Assembly (NCBI GenBank): GCA_964626415.1
Contig: CAZVFH010000017.1
Coordinates: forward strand, 1 to 17,140
Direction of reading: 5' to 3'
Length of the DNA: 17,140 nucleotides
DNA from: CAZVFH01 sp964626415
Lineage (GTDB): Bacteria > Patescibacteriota > UBA1384 > XYA2-FULL-43-10 > CAINNR01
Shown: positions 6,027 to 13,662 of the stretch, in pieces
Layout: the number at the start of each line of letters is the position of its first letter
Position numbering within the stretch: the first letter of the stretch is position 1
Translations under genes and position numbers: made by a program
Notes under the pieces: generated by a model
Told to the model about the DNA's origin: nothing
The model's database searches: none
What the model saw: only the letters and a program-made list of their open reading frames with translations

Positions 6027-6173
6027 ATGGTACAAGCTTACTGTGTAAAATGTAAAGAGAAAAAAGAGATGCAAAATGCAACAGCTGTTACAATGAAAAA
6101 CGGCCGACCGGCAATGAAAGGTGTTTGCCCAACATGCGGTTGTGGAATGTATAGGATCGGCAAAGCTGCTTAA
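6027..6173 (+). CDS. Small zinc-ribbon protein (DUF5679-like)
   Basis: This 48-residue protein carries two CxxC knuckles, CVKC (Cys6, Cys9) and CPTC (Cys34, Cys37), plus an extra Cys39, separated by a beta-rich stretch with TAVTMKNGRPAMKGVC. It should bind one zinc ion as a ribbon. The layout (AYCVKCK, NGRPAMKG, CPTCG) matches the small DUF5679-type proteins common in Patescibacteria and Chloroflexi, whose function is not established. A nucleic-acid or ribosome partner is plausible because of its size and charge. Expression signals are the best in the window: a consensus promoter (5938-5967), AGGAGGTGA (6013-6021) 5 nt before the ATG, and a terminator of its own. It therefore looks like a strongly expressed single-gene unit. 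Confidence 0.85.
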   Translation: MVQAYCVKCKEKKEMQNATAVTMKNGRPAMKGVCPTCGCGMYRIGKAA

Positions 6174-6200
6174 TTATTGAAACTTATAAGCATCTCATAT

Positions 6201-6244
6201 AAAGAAAAATTCCTGACAATTTATTTGTTCGGGAATTTTTCTTT
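6201..6244 (+). terminator. Intrinsic terminator of the zinc-ribbon gene
   Basis: A perfect 13-bp stem pairs 6201-6213 with 6232-6244 and can be extended by partial pairing inside (TGACAA with TTGTTCG). The 3' arm itself supplies the T-rich run. The 5' arm is A-rich, so the structure could also work on the minus strand. Confidence 0.85.
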
Positions 6245-6268
6245 GTCTGAAAGATTAACGACAAATGA

Positions 6269-6297
6269 TTGCCAAAAAGCTAAAAATTTGTTAAAGT
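6269..6297 (+). promoter_or_regulatory. Possible promoter of the polysaccharide gene block
   Basis: TTGCCA (6269-6274), a 17-bp spacer and TAAAGT (6292-6297) lie just after the zinc-ribbon terminator. This is the best candidate for transcription of the phosphoglycosyl transferase at 6529. The resulting leader of about 220 nt would contain the whole repeat at 6331-6495. Confidence 0.4.
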
Positions 6298-6330
6298 AGA
6301 ATTAGTAAATTAAAAAATTTATTGTTAATT

Positions 6331-6495
6331 GTCTGTCATTCCCGCAAAGGTCTTCGATTTCACTCTCTTCGAGTCTGAACGACAAGGTCGCAGACCTCAG
6401 AGTCGATGACAGACCATGAGCGTTAATCGAATAGCGGGAATCTACTCATAGTTGAAATTTCTATTAGTGGATCCCCGACTAAATCGAGGATGACA
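6331..6495. repeat. Nested palindromic intergenic repeat (GTCATTCCCGC type)
   Basis: The outer parts, TGTCATTCC (6334-6342) and GGATGACA (6488-6495), form an inverted pair. ATTCCCGC (6338-6345) pairs with GCGGGAAT (6434-6441). Within that lies a second palindrome whose arms GTCTGTCAT (6331-6339) and ATGACAGAC (6406-6414) are perfect 9-bp complements, with AGGTCT/AGACCT (6348-6353, 6392-6397) and GTCTG/CAGAC (6373-6377, 6391-6395) inside. Alternative folds thus compete for the same left arm. No coding potential was seen. It ends 33 bp before the phosphoglycosyl transferase ATG. Confidence 0.7.
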
Positions 6496-6528
6496 CTACG
6501 GCATTTTTAAAACTCAACAACACAACTT

Positions 6529-7959
6529 ATGAAAAAATCGGAATTATTTTTTTCACTTCTACTCTTGCCGGTTGATGCGGCGATGATTCTTTTTTCGTTC
6601 ATCATCGCATTTTATCTGCGAATTAAAACCGATATTATCCCTGTTCATTCGACCACATCTTTTCGCGAGTATCTTTGGTTTATTATATATATTATTCCAT
6701 TCTGGCTTTTGATATTTGCGCTTTCTGGCCTTTACAAAATTTCCCGCGAACGAAATTACTTTAATGACCTTTACAAAATTTTTGTCTCTAATTCAGTGGC
6801 GATTCTTTTGTTTATTGTTGCGATCTTTTTTGGACGAGCTTTCTTTTTCTCACGTTTGATTTTGGTCTTAATTCTCATGATTTCAGTCATCTGCGTTTTT
6901 TTTGGCAGAGTAATTGTCACCCAAATTCAAAGATACCTTTACCGTTTTGGCTACGGGGTCCATAAAATTATTATTATTGGTAACAATCAGGTCGCGCAAG
7001 AACTTTCAAAAGAGATTGATTCGGTAAAACGACTCGGAATGAAATTTATCGGAATAATTAATGGTCTCGAATCAAGAAAAATAACCAAAGAGAGAGAAAA
7101 AATACTTGGACCAATTTCTGACTTGCGAAAAATTATCGAAAAATATCATCCGGACGAAGTTATACTAACCGACATTGGAATAAATCGCGACAAAATCTTG
7201 GAGATTATAGAGATTTGCTCTGATGAAAAAATTTCCTTTAAATTTGTTTCCGATGTTTTTTCGATTGTTACAACAAAAACCAAATCAACTGTTCTTGCCG
7301 GATACCCAATGATGGAACTTCGAACTATTGTATTGGATGGCTGGGGAAGAATTGCAAAAAGATTTTTTGACGCCCTGTCTGCACTTTTAGTTTTAATAAT
7401 CTTTTCCCCAATTTTTTTAATTGTTGCGCTAATGGTCAAAATTACTTCCCCTGGACCGGTAATATACCGGCAGAAACGTGTTGGTCGCGATGGACAATCA
7501 TTTGATTTTTATAAGTTCAGATCAATGTTTAGTGAAAAGTGCGATACGACAACAAAAGGATCAAAGTGGACGACTGCAGAAGACATGACAAAACGAGTGA
7601 CACCCTTTGGTCGTTTTATCCGCAAAACAAATCTTGATGAACTACCACAGTTCTGGAATATATTTATTGGAAATATGAGCTTTGTTGGACCTCGTCCGGA
7701 ACTTCCGACTTTTGTTGATAAATTTCAAAAAAAGATTCCCGATTATTTTCGTCGTCATCGAGTTAAATCGGGACTTACCGGTTGGGCGCAAATTAATGGA
7801 TTGAAAGGCGACACTTCAATTGTAGAACGAGTCCGCTTTGATATATTCTACATTGAGAATTGGTCACTTGGATTTGACTTAAAAATTATAATAAAAACCG
7901 TCTTTCTAATTATCGGCGAAGCATTTGGAGGAAAATATGAATATCGCAATCGTTCATGA
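6529..7959 (+). CDS. Polyprenyl glycosylphosphotransferase (initiating sugar-1-phosphate transferase)
   Basis: This 476-residue enzyme of the WbaP/EpsE type would transfer a sugar-1-phosphate from a nucleotide sugar to undecaprenyl phosphate at the inner membrane, the first step of a surface polysaccharide. The N-terminal third has about four membrane helices (about residues 9-28, 48-68, 84-104, 106-126). A nucleotide-binding-like domain follows, with IIIIGNNQVA (147-156). The catalytic part begins near residue 274 with a membrane-dipping helix (about 280-303). It then has RQKRVGRDG (from Arg314), FRSMF, the catalytic Asp-Glu pair in LDELPQ (Asp370, Glu371), NMSFVGPRPE and the tail GLTGWAQINGLKG. 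The ATG at 6529 follows an in-frame stop at 6508 and is the only sensible start, though it has neither Shine-Dalgarno nor -10 nearby. The gene overlaps the next by 23 bp. Confidence 0.94.
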   Translation: MKKSELFFSLLLLPVDAAMILFSFIIAFYLRIKTDIIPVHSTTSFREYLWFIIYIIPFWLLIFALSGLYKISRERNYFNDLYKIFVSNSVAILLFIVAIFFGRAFFFSRLILVLILMISVICVFFGRVIVTQIQRYLYRFGYGVHKIIIIGNNQVAQELSKEIDSVKRLGMKFIGIINGLESRKITKEREKILGPISDLRKIIEKYHPDEVILTDIGINRDKILEIIEICSDEKISFKFVSDVFSIVTTKTKSTVLAGYPMMELRTIVLDGWGRIAKRFFDALSALLVLIIFSPIFLIVALMVKITSPGPVIYRQKRVGRDGQSFDFYKFRSMFSEKCDTTTKGSKWTTAEDMTKRVTPFGRFIRKTNLDELPQFWNIFIGNMSFVGPRPELPTFVDKFQKKIPDYFRRHRVKSGLTGWAQINGLKGDTSIVERVRFDIFYIENWSLGFDLKIIIKTVFLIIGEAFGGKYEYRNRS

Positions 7960-9031
7960 TTGGCTAACTGAATTTGCCGGCGCGGAAAAAGTTGTTCTCG
8001 AAATGTTGAAAGTATACCCTAATGCCAAGATATATACTTCGATTTTTGATAAAGAAAAAGTCAAGGAATTTAGCAGTTTTGATGTTCGGACAACATACTT
8101 GCAAAATATACCTTTTTCGAAAAAATTTCGTCGACTAATGATTCCTCTGATGCCGATGGCCTTTGAACAACTCGATTTATCTGGATTTGATGTTGTTATC
8201 TCCTCGACAACTTCGGCGGCAAAAGGCGTTATTACTAAGCCAAGAACCTGTCATATTTGCTACTGCAATACACCAACTCGTTATCTTTGGGAGCCGTCGC
8301 TTGATAGCAGGGCTTCAAATAGCTGGTTAAAAAGAAAGATAAACCATAATCTTCGCATTTGGGATTCTGTGGCAGCAGAGCGAGTTGATTATTTTATTGC
8401 CAATTCAAAGTATATTGCAAAAAGAATTAGAAAATACTATCATCGCGATTCGAAAGTTATCTATCCGCCGGTTGATTTGGATTTTTATAAGCAAAAAAAT
8501 GAGGTTAAAAAAGGCGAGTATTTTCTCTTTGTTTCGCGACTTGTGCCTTACAAACGAGCCGATTTGGCAATTATGGCATTTAATGATTTAGGGTTGGAAC
8601 TTCGAATAATTGGTGGCGGTTCGGAAGAAAAAAAATTAAAAAAAATTGCAAAAAAGAATATAAAATTTTTAGGACGAGCAAGTGATGTTGTCTTGCGAAA
8701 AAATATTAAAGAAGCAAAAGCGGTAATTTTTCCCGCAGAAGAGGATTTTGGCATTGTTCCGGTTGAAGCAATGGCCTCGGGCACTCCAGTTATCGCTTAT
8801 GGTGCTGGCGGGGCGCAGGAAACAGTCATTGAGGGAGTTACCGGAGAATTTTTCCGCCCGCAGATGAAAGAAGCGCTTATTGAAGTTGTTAAAAATTTTG
8901 ATCCGAAAAAATATAAAGTTAGTGAAATGCGAACTCAAGCGGAAAAATTCTCGGCTGAAAACTTCCGCCGGAATTTAAAAAAAGCCGTAGAAAGTTTCTG
9001 TTTTGAATATAAGAATACAATGAATTTATAA
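7937..9031 (+). CDS. Glycosyltransferase family 4 (GT-B fold)
   Basis: This 364-residue retaining glycosyltransferase would extend the lipid-linked glycan begun by the preceding enzyme on the cytoplasmic face. The N-terminal domain starts MNIAIVHDWLTEFAGAEKV, with the usual donor/acceptor-loop glycines, and contains CYCNTPTRYLWEP and FIANSKYIAKRI. The C-terminal domain carries YPPVD, FVSRLVPYKRADLAI (nucleotide-sugar binding), LRIIGGGSEE, and the EX7E motif with Glu269 and Glu277 in EEDFGIVPVEAMASGTPVIA. The ATG at 7937 is chosen because GGAGG (7927-7931) is 5 nt ahead. A TTG at 7925 in the same frame lies upstream of that site. The 23-bp overlap with the phosphoglycosyl transferase means co-transcription and probably coupled translation. 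Sugar specificity cannot be read from sequence. A terminator-like hairpin follows. Confidence 0.94.
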   Translation: MNIAIVHDWLTEFAGAEKVVLEMLKVYPNAKIYTSIFDKEKVKEFSSFDVRTTYLQNIPFSKKFRRLMIPLMPMAFEQLDLSGFDVVISSTTSAAKGVITKPRTCHICYCNTPTRYLWEPSLDSRASNSWLKRKINHNLRIWDSVAAERVDYFIANSKYIAKRIRKYYHRDSKVIYPPVDLDFYKQKNEVKKGEYFLFVSRLVPYKRADLAIMAFNDLGLELRIIGGGSEEKKLKKIAKKNIKFLGRASDVVLRKNIKEAKAVIFPAEEDFGIVPVEAMASGTPVIAYGAGGAQETVIEGVTGEFFRPQMKEALIEVVKNFDPKKYKVSEMRTQAEKFSAENFRRNLKKAVESFCFEYKNTMNL

Positions 9032-9050
9032 TCTTAAAATATTTTTGATT

Positions 9051-9091
9051 AGTAACCGATTTTAAGCGATCACTTAAAATCGGTTACTTTT
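9051..9091 (+). terminator. Terminator-like hairpin after the glycosyltransferase
   Basis: A perfect 16-bp stem (9051-9066 with 9073-9088) closes a 6-nt loop and is followed by a short T-rich stretch (TTTTG). The stem is strong and the T tract is short, so termination may be partial. Confidence 0.72.
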
Positions 9092-9113
9092 GTGCAACAA
9101 AATCTTTTTTGAT

Positions 9114-9142
9114 TTTTGATGGAAAAGAATTGTTGATATAAT
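9114..9142 (+). promoter_or_regulatory. Probable promoter of the DUF4012 gene
   Basis: TTTTGA (9114-9119), a 17-bp spacer and a perfect TATAAT (9137-9142), downstream of the hairpin terminator and about 100 bp before the start codon. Between it and the gene lies a degenerate stretch (9155-9227) whose reverse complement begins CTGTCATTTC. That may be a decayed copy of the intergenic repeat at 6331-6495. Confidence 0.5.
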
Positions 9143-9239
9143 TAAAGATAGAAGCGCCATTGCTGGATAGACAGTGAACTTCATGCGCAATCACGGATGC
9201 TTCGCTGGTTTGAAATGACAGAACATTTGGAGGAAAATT

Positions 9240-11327
9240 TTGCCGAGAATTGAGGACATTAAACCGCCAAAAAGAAAGACACCGAGTGATTCGGAGGGTT
9301 TTAGAATAGGAGAAAGGAAAGAGGATAAAGATGATAAAAAGGGCAAAGAGGGCAAAGATGATGTAAAAGGTGAAGTGGATTTATTAAAAATTAAGCCAAA
9401 AAAATCTTTTTTTCAATTTCTCTGGCGTTTTATTGTTTTTATCGTGATTTTAGCAGTTTTTAGCGGCTTTTTTCTTTTTTCCGCTTATAAAACAAAAACA
9501 AAGCTTTATGATTCGTTAAACAGCGCAGACAATGATTATATTCAGCTTTCCGATTCGATTTCCGAAAAAAATATACCGAAAATCTCGACACAAATAAAAT
9601 CATTTTTTGAAAAAACCGACTCCGGTGAACTTCTTTTGCAATCTATTGGTCAAGATGTTTTTGTTTTAAATTTACTTTACCTTAAAAACGACAAGCCAAA
9701 AACCACATCTTTAATTGATAATTTTCGAGTTGCGCATATACTAGTATATTCTTACAAAAATATTGCTGATCTAAAATTTGCAAGTTCTGAAAGTAGCTCT
9801 GATGAATATCTTTCCAAGATAAATAACTATTTGACAGGATTTATCTTTTCAAAAAGAGACCTAGAAAAAAGAATATATTATGCAAATTTCTATGCCAAAG
9901 AGGCAAAAAATGTAGCCGAAAAGTCGCATACGAATAATGAAGCTACTGGATTTGAGGGAAAAATTATCAATTTTGCAAATGTTAGCTTCGATTTTTTTCG
10001 CTATCTTACAAATATTCCAGACGAGTTGGCAAATATTATCGGCAAAAACGGCAAAAAAAGTTATCTTGTGCTGTTTTTAAACAATGCTGAAATTAGACCT
10101 GGTGGTGGCTTTATCGGCTCCTTTGCTCGCATTGATTTCGAAAACGGTAAACTAGTAAAAATTGATTTTGAAAAAAATATTTACACTTTGGATCAGGCAT
10201 ATATTGCCGCTGGCAATCATATTTTCCCGCCGGATGAGTTAAAATCACTCACTAGTGATTGGCTGATGCGCGATTCCAATTTGTCTGCCGATTTTTCGGA
10301 AAGTGCGAAAAAAACTGCCTGGTTTTATCAGCAGGAGTCAGGAAATAAAGTTGATGGTATATTTGCTCTTGACACAACTTTTTTTCGCCACCTGTTGAGT
10401 ATTACCGGTCCGATTCCGATGCCGGAATACAATCTAAATGTCGGTGCCAACAATTTTTTGCCGGAGGTCCAATATCAAGTTGAAATCGGCTATTTTCAAA
10501 ATGATCAGGGTAAAGTTGAAAATCAACCAAAAAAAATTCTTGCCGATCTTCTGCCAAAATTTTTATTGGAAGTTTTTAAGGAGAAAAATAGCTCAGCGCT
10601 TTCTGCAGCAATTTCGCAAGCGGTCGAGGAAAAACATCTGCTTTTATATTTTGAAAATCAAAAAATTGAGGATTTGGCGGTCGGAATTGGTGCTGGCGGC
10701 GAAATTCAAAGAAGTAGTGGCGATTATTTCTATCAAAGCGACGCCAATATCGGTGGCTACAAAAGCAGTTTGAATATTGCCGAAAGTGTTGTCCAGTCGG
10801 TTGAAATTGGTAGTAGTGGTGATCTTTCGGAAAAACTTTCGATAATCCGAAAGCACAATGGAACAAACAATTGGCCAGACGGAATAAATAATAATTTTCT
10901 GAAAATTTATCTGCCACAAACAGCAAAAATTGATAACATTGAATTCGTTGCCGGAGACAACAATCCGCGTTCTGATCCCAAACTTTTGACTTCGGATAAA
11001 TATCAAATAAGTTCGGAGTTTGGAAAAACTCTTCTTTCTTTTTGGCAAAACACAAAGCCGAAAGAAACAAGTGAAACAAAGATCGAATATGTCAGAGAAG
11101 GAGCTTTAAGATTATCAGACGATCAATTTGACTACGATATTACTATTCAAAAACAACCAGGGATAGAAAAATTTGAATATAATTTGTTTTTAACTTATCC
11201 CTTTGGATGGCAGCCAAAAAATGTCGAAGGATATGACGAAATAAATCGAAAAATTTATCTCAAGAAGACGATTACTTCTGATGAAAAAATTCATCTTGAA
11301 TTTGTTCGCTCTCAGAGTAAAAAATAA
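9240..11327 (+). CDS. DUF4012 membrane-anchored protein
   Basis: This 695-residue protein starts with a TTG codon, supported by GGAGG at 9229-9233 with a 6-nt spacer. Residues 1-55 are highly charged (runs of Lys, Asp and Glu with Gly) and should be cytoplasmic. One membrane helix follows (about 57-82), and the rest should be extracytoplasmic. The DUF4012 signature is clear: SYLVLFLNNAEIRPGGGFIGSF (Asn281 opens the NNAE motif), then NIYTLDQAY, PPDELK, WLMRDSNLSADF, DGIFALDTTFF and ITGPIPMPEYN to about residue 400. DUF4012 proteins are common beside polysaccharide genes in Patescibacteria and actinobacteria, but their activity is unknown. The position after two glycan enzymes suggests a role in surface glycan assembly or attachment, which is inference. 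The C-terminal ~250 residues are beta-rich without a recognised motif. Confidence 0.88.
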   Translation: MPRIEDIKPPKRKTPSDSEGFRIGERKEDKDDKKGKEGKDDVKGEVDLLKIKPKKSFFQFLWRFIVFIVILAVFSGFFLFSAYKTKTKLYDSLNSADNDYIQLSDSISEKNIPKISTQIKSFFEKTDSGELLLQSIGQDVFVLNLLYLKNDKPKTTSLIDNFRVAHILVYSYKNIADLKFASSESSSDEYLSKINNYLTGFIFSKRDLEKRIYYANFYAKEAKNVAEKSHTNNEATGFEGKIINFANVSFDFFRYLTNIPDELANIIGKNGKKSYLVLFLNNAEIRPGGGFIGSFARIDFENGKLVKIDFEKNIYTLDQAYIAAGNHIFPPDELKSLTSDWLMRDSNLSADFSESAKKTAWFYQQESGNKVDGIFALDTTFFRHLLSITGPIPMPEYNLNVGANNFLPEVQYQVEIGYFQNDQGKVENQPKKILADLLPKFLLEVFKEKNSSALSAAISQAVEEKHLLLYFENQKIEDLAVGIGAGGEIQRSSGDYFYQSDANIGGYKSSLNIAESVVQSVEIGSSGDLSEKLSIIRKHNGTNNWPDGINNNFLKIYLPQTAKIDNIEFVAGDNNPRSDPKLLTSDKYQISSEFGKTLLSFWQNTKPKETSETKIEYVREGALRLSDDQFDYDITIQKQPGIEKFEYNLFLTYPFGWQPKNVEGYDEINRKIYLKKTITSDEKIHLEFVRSQSKK

Positions 11328-11379
11328 TCGTATTAAAGTATTTGCTTTGTCTTTGAATTTGAGATAAAATGAAATTGAG

Positions 11380-11474
11380 TTCAAAATTGAGATCTCAAAA
11401 TTCAGAATGTAATTGAGAGTTCAAATTTCCGGAATTCAAAATTTTAAATTACATTTTGAGATTTGCATTTTGAA
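11380..11474. repeat. Long imperfect palindrome upstream of gyrB
   Basis: The arms carry TTCAAAAT (11380-11387) and ATCTCAAAAT (11392-11401) on the left and their exact complements ATTTTGAGAT (11453-11462) and ATTTTGAA (11467-11474) on the right. Weaker pairing runs inward to the centre TTCCGGAA (11427-11434). It fills most of the 162-bp gap between the DUF4012 gene and gyrB and has no T run, so it is not a standard terminator. The probable gyrB promoter lies in its right arm. Confidence 0.7.
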
Positions 11475-11482
11475 TTTTTAAT
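11454..11482 (+). promoter_or_regulatory. Possible gyrB promoter, predicting a leaderless mRNA
   Basis: TTTTGA (11454-11459), a 17-bp spacer and TTTAAT (11477-11482). The ATG at 11490 follows after 7 nt and has no Shine-Dalgarno. The -35 lies in the right arm of the palindrome, so cruciform or hairpin formation could affect it. The sequence is very AT-rich, so chance matches are likely. Confidence 0.4.
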
Positions 11483-11489
11483 TTGTTAT

Positions 11490-13541
11490 ATGATTAGCGA
11501 CAAAATTAAGCAGTCGCCTATTTACGATGCTTCTCAGATCACAGTTCTTGAAGGGTTGGATCCGGTGCGAAAGCGTCCTGCAATGTACATCGGCGGTACA
11601 AATATCGATGGGTTGCATCACCTCATTTGGGAGGTCCTGGACAATGCTATTGATGAAGCAATGGCTGGTTTTTGTGATACGGTCAATATTTTGATTGAAG
11701 ATGGCAACAAGGTTACTGTTACTGATAATGGTCGGGGAATTCCGGTTGATACTCACAAACAAACCGGCAAATCGGCGCTGGAAACGGTTATGTGCACATT
11801 GCACGCCGGCGGAAAATTCGGCGAAGGTTCGTACAAAGTTTCCGGTGGACTACATGGAGTTGGTGTCTCAGTCGTCAACGCCCTTTCTTCGGAACTTGTA
11901 GTTGAGGTCAGTCGTGATAATAAAGTTTATTCCCAAAGGTACGAGCGCGGCAAAGTAAAATCAAAAGTCGAAGTTGTTGGTGAGTCAAGCGGAACAGGTA
12001 CTAAGGTAACTTTCTTACCTGATTCTGAAATATTTAAAATTTCTGATTTTAATTTTTTGACAGTTGTAAATCACTGTCGCCAACAAGCATATTTGACCAA
12101 AGGATTAAAAATTACAATTGAAGATCAAAGAGTCAAAAAAGGGCAAAAACCTGATTCTGATCAAGAAGTTGACAATAATGATGGCGATGCCCTAAATGAA
12201 GTTTCTAATATCTCCGTTTCCACTGAATCAAAAGGAACAGAGCTTCCAAATCACTACACTTTTTACTTTGAAGGTGGAATTTCCGCATATGTCCGACATA
12301 TTAACAAATTAAAAAATACTTTAAACACGCCGCCGTTTTATGTTGAAAAAGAGGTTGATTCGGTGGTTGTCGAGGCATCACTGGCATATACTGATGATTT
12401 CAAGGAACATACGTATACCTTTGCTAATAATATTTTTACACCCGAAGGGGGGATGCACCTTACCGGTTTTCGCTCGGCATTAACAAGAGCAATCAATGAC
12501 TATATTAAAAAAATTGGTGCAACGGCAAACGGCGACAAAAAACCGCTTATCTTAACTGGTGATGATGTCCGCGAAGGACTAACAGCAATAATTTCTGTCA
12601 AACTTCAAAATCCCCAATTTGAGGGTCAAACAAAAGCAAAATTAGGCAATGCCGAAGTTCGAACAATAGTTGAGTCGGTTATCTCCGAATCGCTGACTTT
12701 CTATTTTGATGAAAATCCTAGCGAAGCAAGAAAAATTATTGAAAAATGTATGCTTTCAGCTAAAGCGCGTATGGCTGCCAGGGCCGCCCGTGAAACGGTT
12801 ATTCGAAAAGGTGCCCTTGACGGTATGACACTTCCCGGAAAGCTTGCTGACTGTTCAATTCGCGATCCCGAAAAAACCGAGCTTTATATCGTTGAGGGTG
12901 ATTCCGCTGGTGGCTCGACAAAACAAGGCCGGGATCGAAGTTTTCAAGCCGTTCTGCCGCTACGGGGGAAAATTTTAAATGTTGAGCGAGCGCGACTTGA
13001 TAGAATGCTGGCATCAGAAGAAATCAAAGCCCTAATTGTTGCGCTTGGAATTGGCATAGGCGAAGATATCAATTACGATAAACTTCGTTATAGCCGAATT
13101 ATTATCATGACTGATGCCGATGTTGACGGCGCGCATATTAGAACATTGCTTTTAACTTTCTTTTATCGCAATTTTCCCGAACTTTTTGATCGCGGAAATA
13201 TTTACATTGCTCAGCCGCCGCTATTTTCAATTTCTCATGGCAAGACCGTTCATTGGGCATATTCTGACGCTGAAAGGGATAAAATTGTTGTCGAAATAAA
13301 AAAGACATTGCCGTCATTAGCGCCATCAATTCAAAGATACAAGGGTCTTGGCGAAATGAATCCGACGCAACTTTGGGACACGACAATGAATCCGGAAAAT
13401 CGAACCTTACTTAAAGTTACTTTGCCCGAAGAGCGAGAAACAGCCGATGAGGTCTTTGAAACATTGATGGGTGACGAGGTCTTGCCACGAAAAAGATTTA
13501 TCCAAACACACGCGAAGAATGTTAAGAATTTGGATGTTTAG
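11490..13541 (+). CDS. gyrB: DNA gyrase subunit B
   Basis: This 683-residue ATPase subunit of DNA gyrase works with GyrA to introduce negative supercoils. The N-terminal GHKL ATPase domain shows VLDNAIDEA (Mg/ATP site), DNGRGIPVD and the lid GGKFGEGSYKVSGGLHGVGVS. The transducer domain has TPEGGMHLTGF and QTKAKLGN. The Toprim domain carries EGDSAGG (catalytic Glu469), PLRGKILNVE (from Pro490) and DADVDGAHI (Asp542, Asp544, Asp546). The C-terminus ends with QRYKGLGEMNPTQLWDTTM. An acidic insert between the QRVKKGQKP and HYTFYFEGG segments (about residues 204-245) is longer than in E. coli-type proteins. The ATG at 11490 gives the usual N-terminus (MISDKIKQSPIYDASQITVLEGL). An upstream in-frame TTG at 11463 would add nine unlikely residues. 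gyrA follows 121 bp later. Confidence 0.97.
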   Translation: MISDKIKQSPIYDASQITVLEGLDPVRKRPAMYIGGTNIDGLHHLIWEVLDNAIDEAMAGFCDTVNILIEDGNKVTVTDNGRGIPVDTHKQTGKSALETVMCTLHAGGKFGEGSYKVSGGLHGVGVSVVNALSSELVVEVSRDNKVYSQRYERGKVKSKVEVVGESSGTGTKVTFLPDSEIFKISDFNFLTVVNHCRQQAYLTKGLKITIEDQRVKKGQKPDSDQEVDNNDGDALNEVSNISVSTESKGTELPNHYTFYFEGGISAYVRHINKLKNTLNTPPFYVEKEVDSVVVEASLAYTDDFKEHTYTFANNIFTPEGGMHLTGFRSALTRAINDYIKKIGATANGDKKPLILTGDDVREGLTAIISVKLQNPQFEGQTKAKLGNAEVRTIVESVISESLTFYFDENPSEARKIIEKCMLSAKARMAARAARETVIRKGALDGMTLPGKLADCSIRDPEKTELYIVEGDSAGGSTKQGRDRSFQAVLPLRGKILNVERARLDRMLASEEIKALIVALGIGIGEDINYDKLRYSRIIIMTDADVDGAHIRTLLLTFFYRNFPELFDRGNIYIAQPPLFSISHGKTVHWAYSDAERDKIVVEIKKTLPSLAPSIQRYKGLGEMNPTQLWDTTMNPENRTLLKVTLPEERETADEVFETLMGDEVLPRKRFIQTHAKNVKNLDV

Positions 13542-13566
13542 TAAATAAAATTGTAGTAAAAACTAC

Positions 13567-13621
13567 CACAGATTTATTGTCACAGATAATCACTGATAAA
13601 AAAATCAGTGTCGATCAGTGT
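13567..13621. repeat. Inverted clusters of CACWGAT and ATCAGTGT units upstream of gyrA
   Basis: Left units are CACAGAT (13567-13573, 13581-13587) and CACTGAT (13591-13597). Right units are ATCAGTGT (13604-13611, 13614-13621). The innermost pair forms a 7-bp hairpin with an AAAAAA loop. It is the same family as the cluster at 4348-4462, here with the two sides almost touching, and it occupies the gyrB-gyrA gap. Confidence 0.68.
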
Positions 13622-13628
13622 CGATAGA

Positions 13629-13656
13629 TTAGTGAGAGTTTATACTTCCTTATTAA
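13629..13656 (+). promoter_or_regulatory. Possible gyrA promoter, predicting a leaderless mRNA
   Basis: TATTAA (13651-13656) ends exactly 6 nt before the gyrA ATG at 13663, which lacks a Shine-Dalgarno. A weak -35, TTAGTG (13629-13634), lies 16 bp upstream. The call depends on the spacing shared with other genes here, and transcription from gyrB could also continue into gyrA. Confidence 0.35.
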
Positions 13657-13662
13657 AACATT

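Noticed and set aside
10576..11079. Long minus-strand frames opposite the DUF4012 gene
   Set aside because: Composition is biased (many Phe, Cys, Arg, Gln), with no motif and no ribosome binding site. These are shadows of the real gene.
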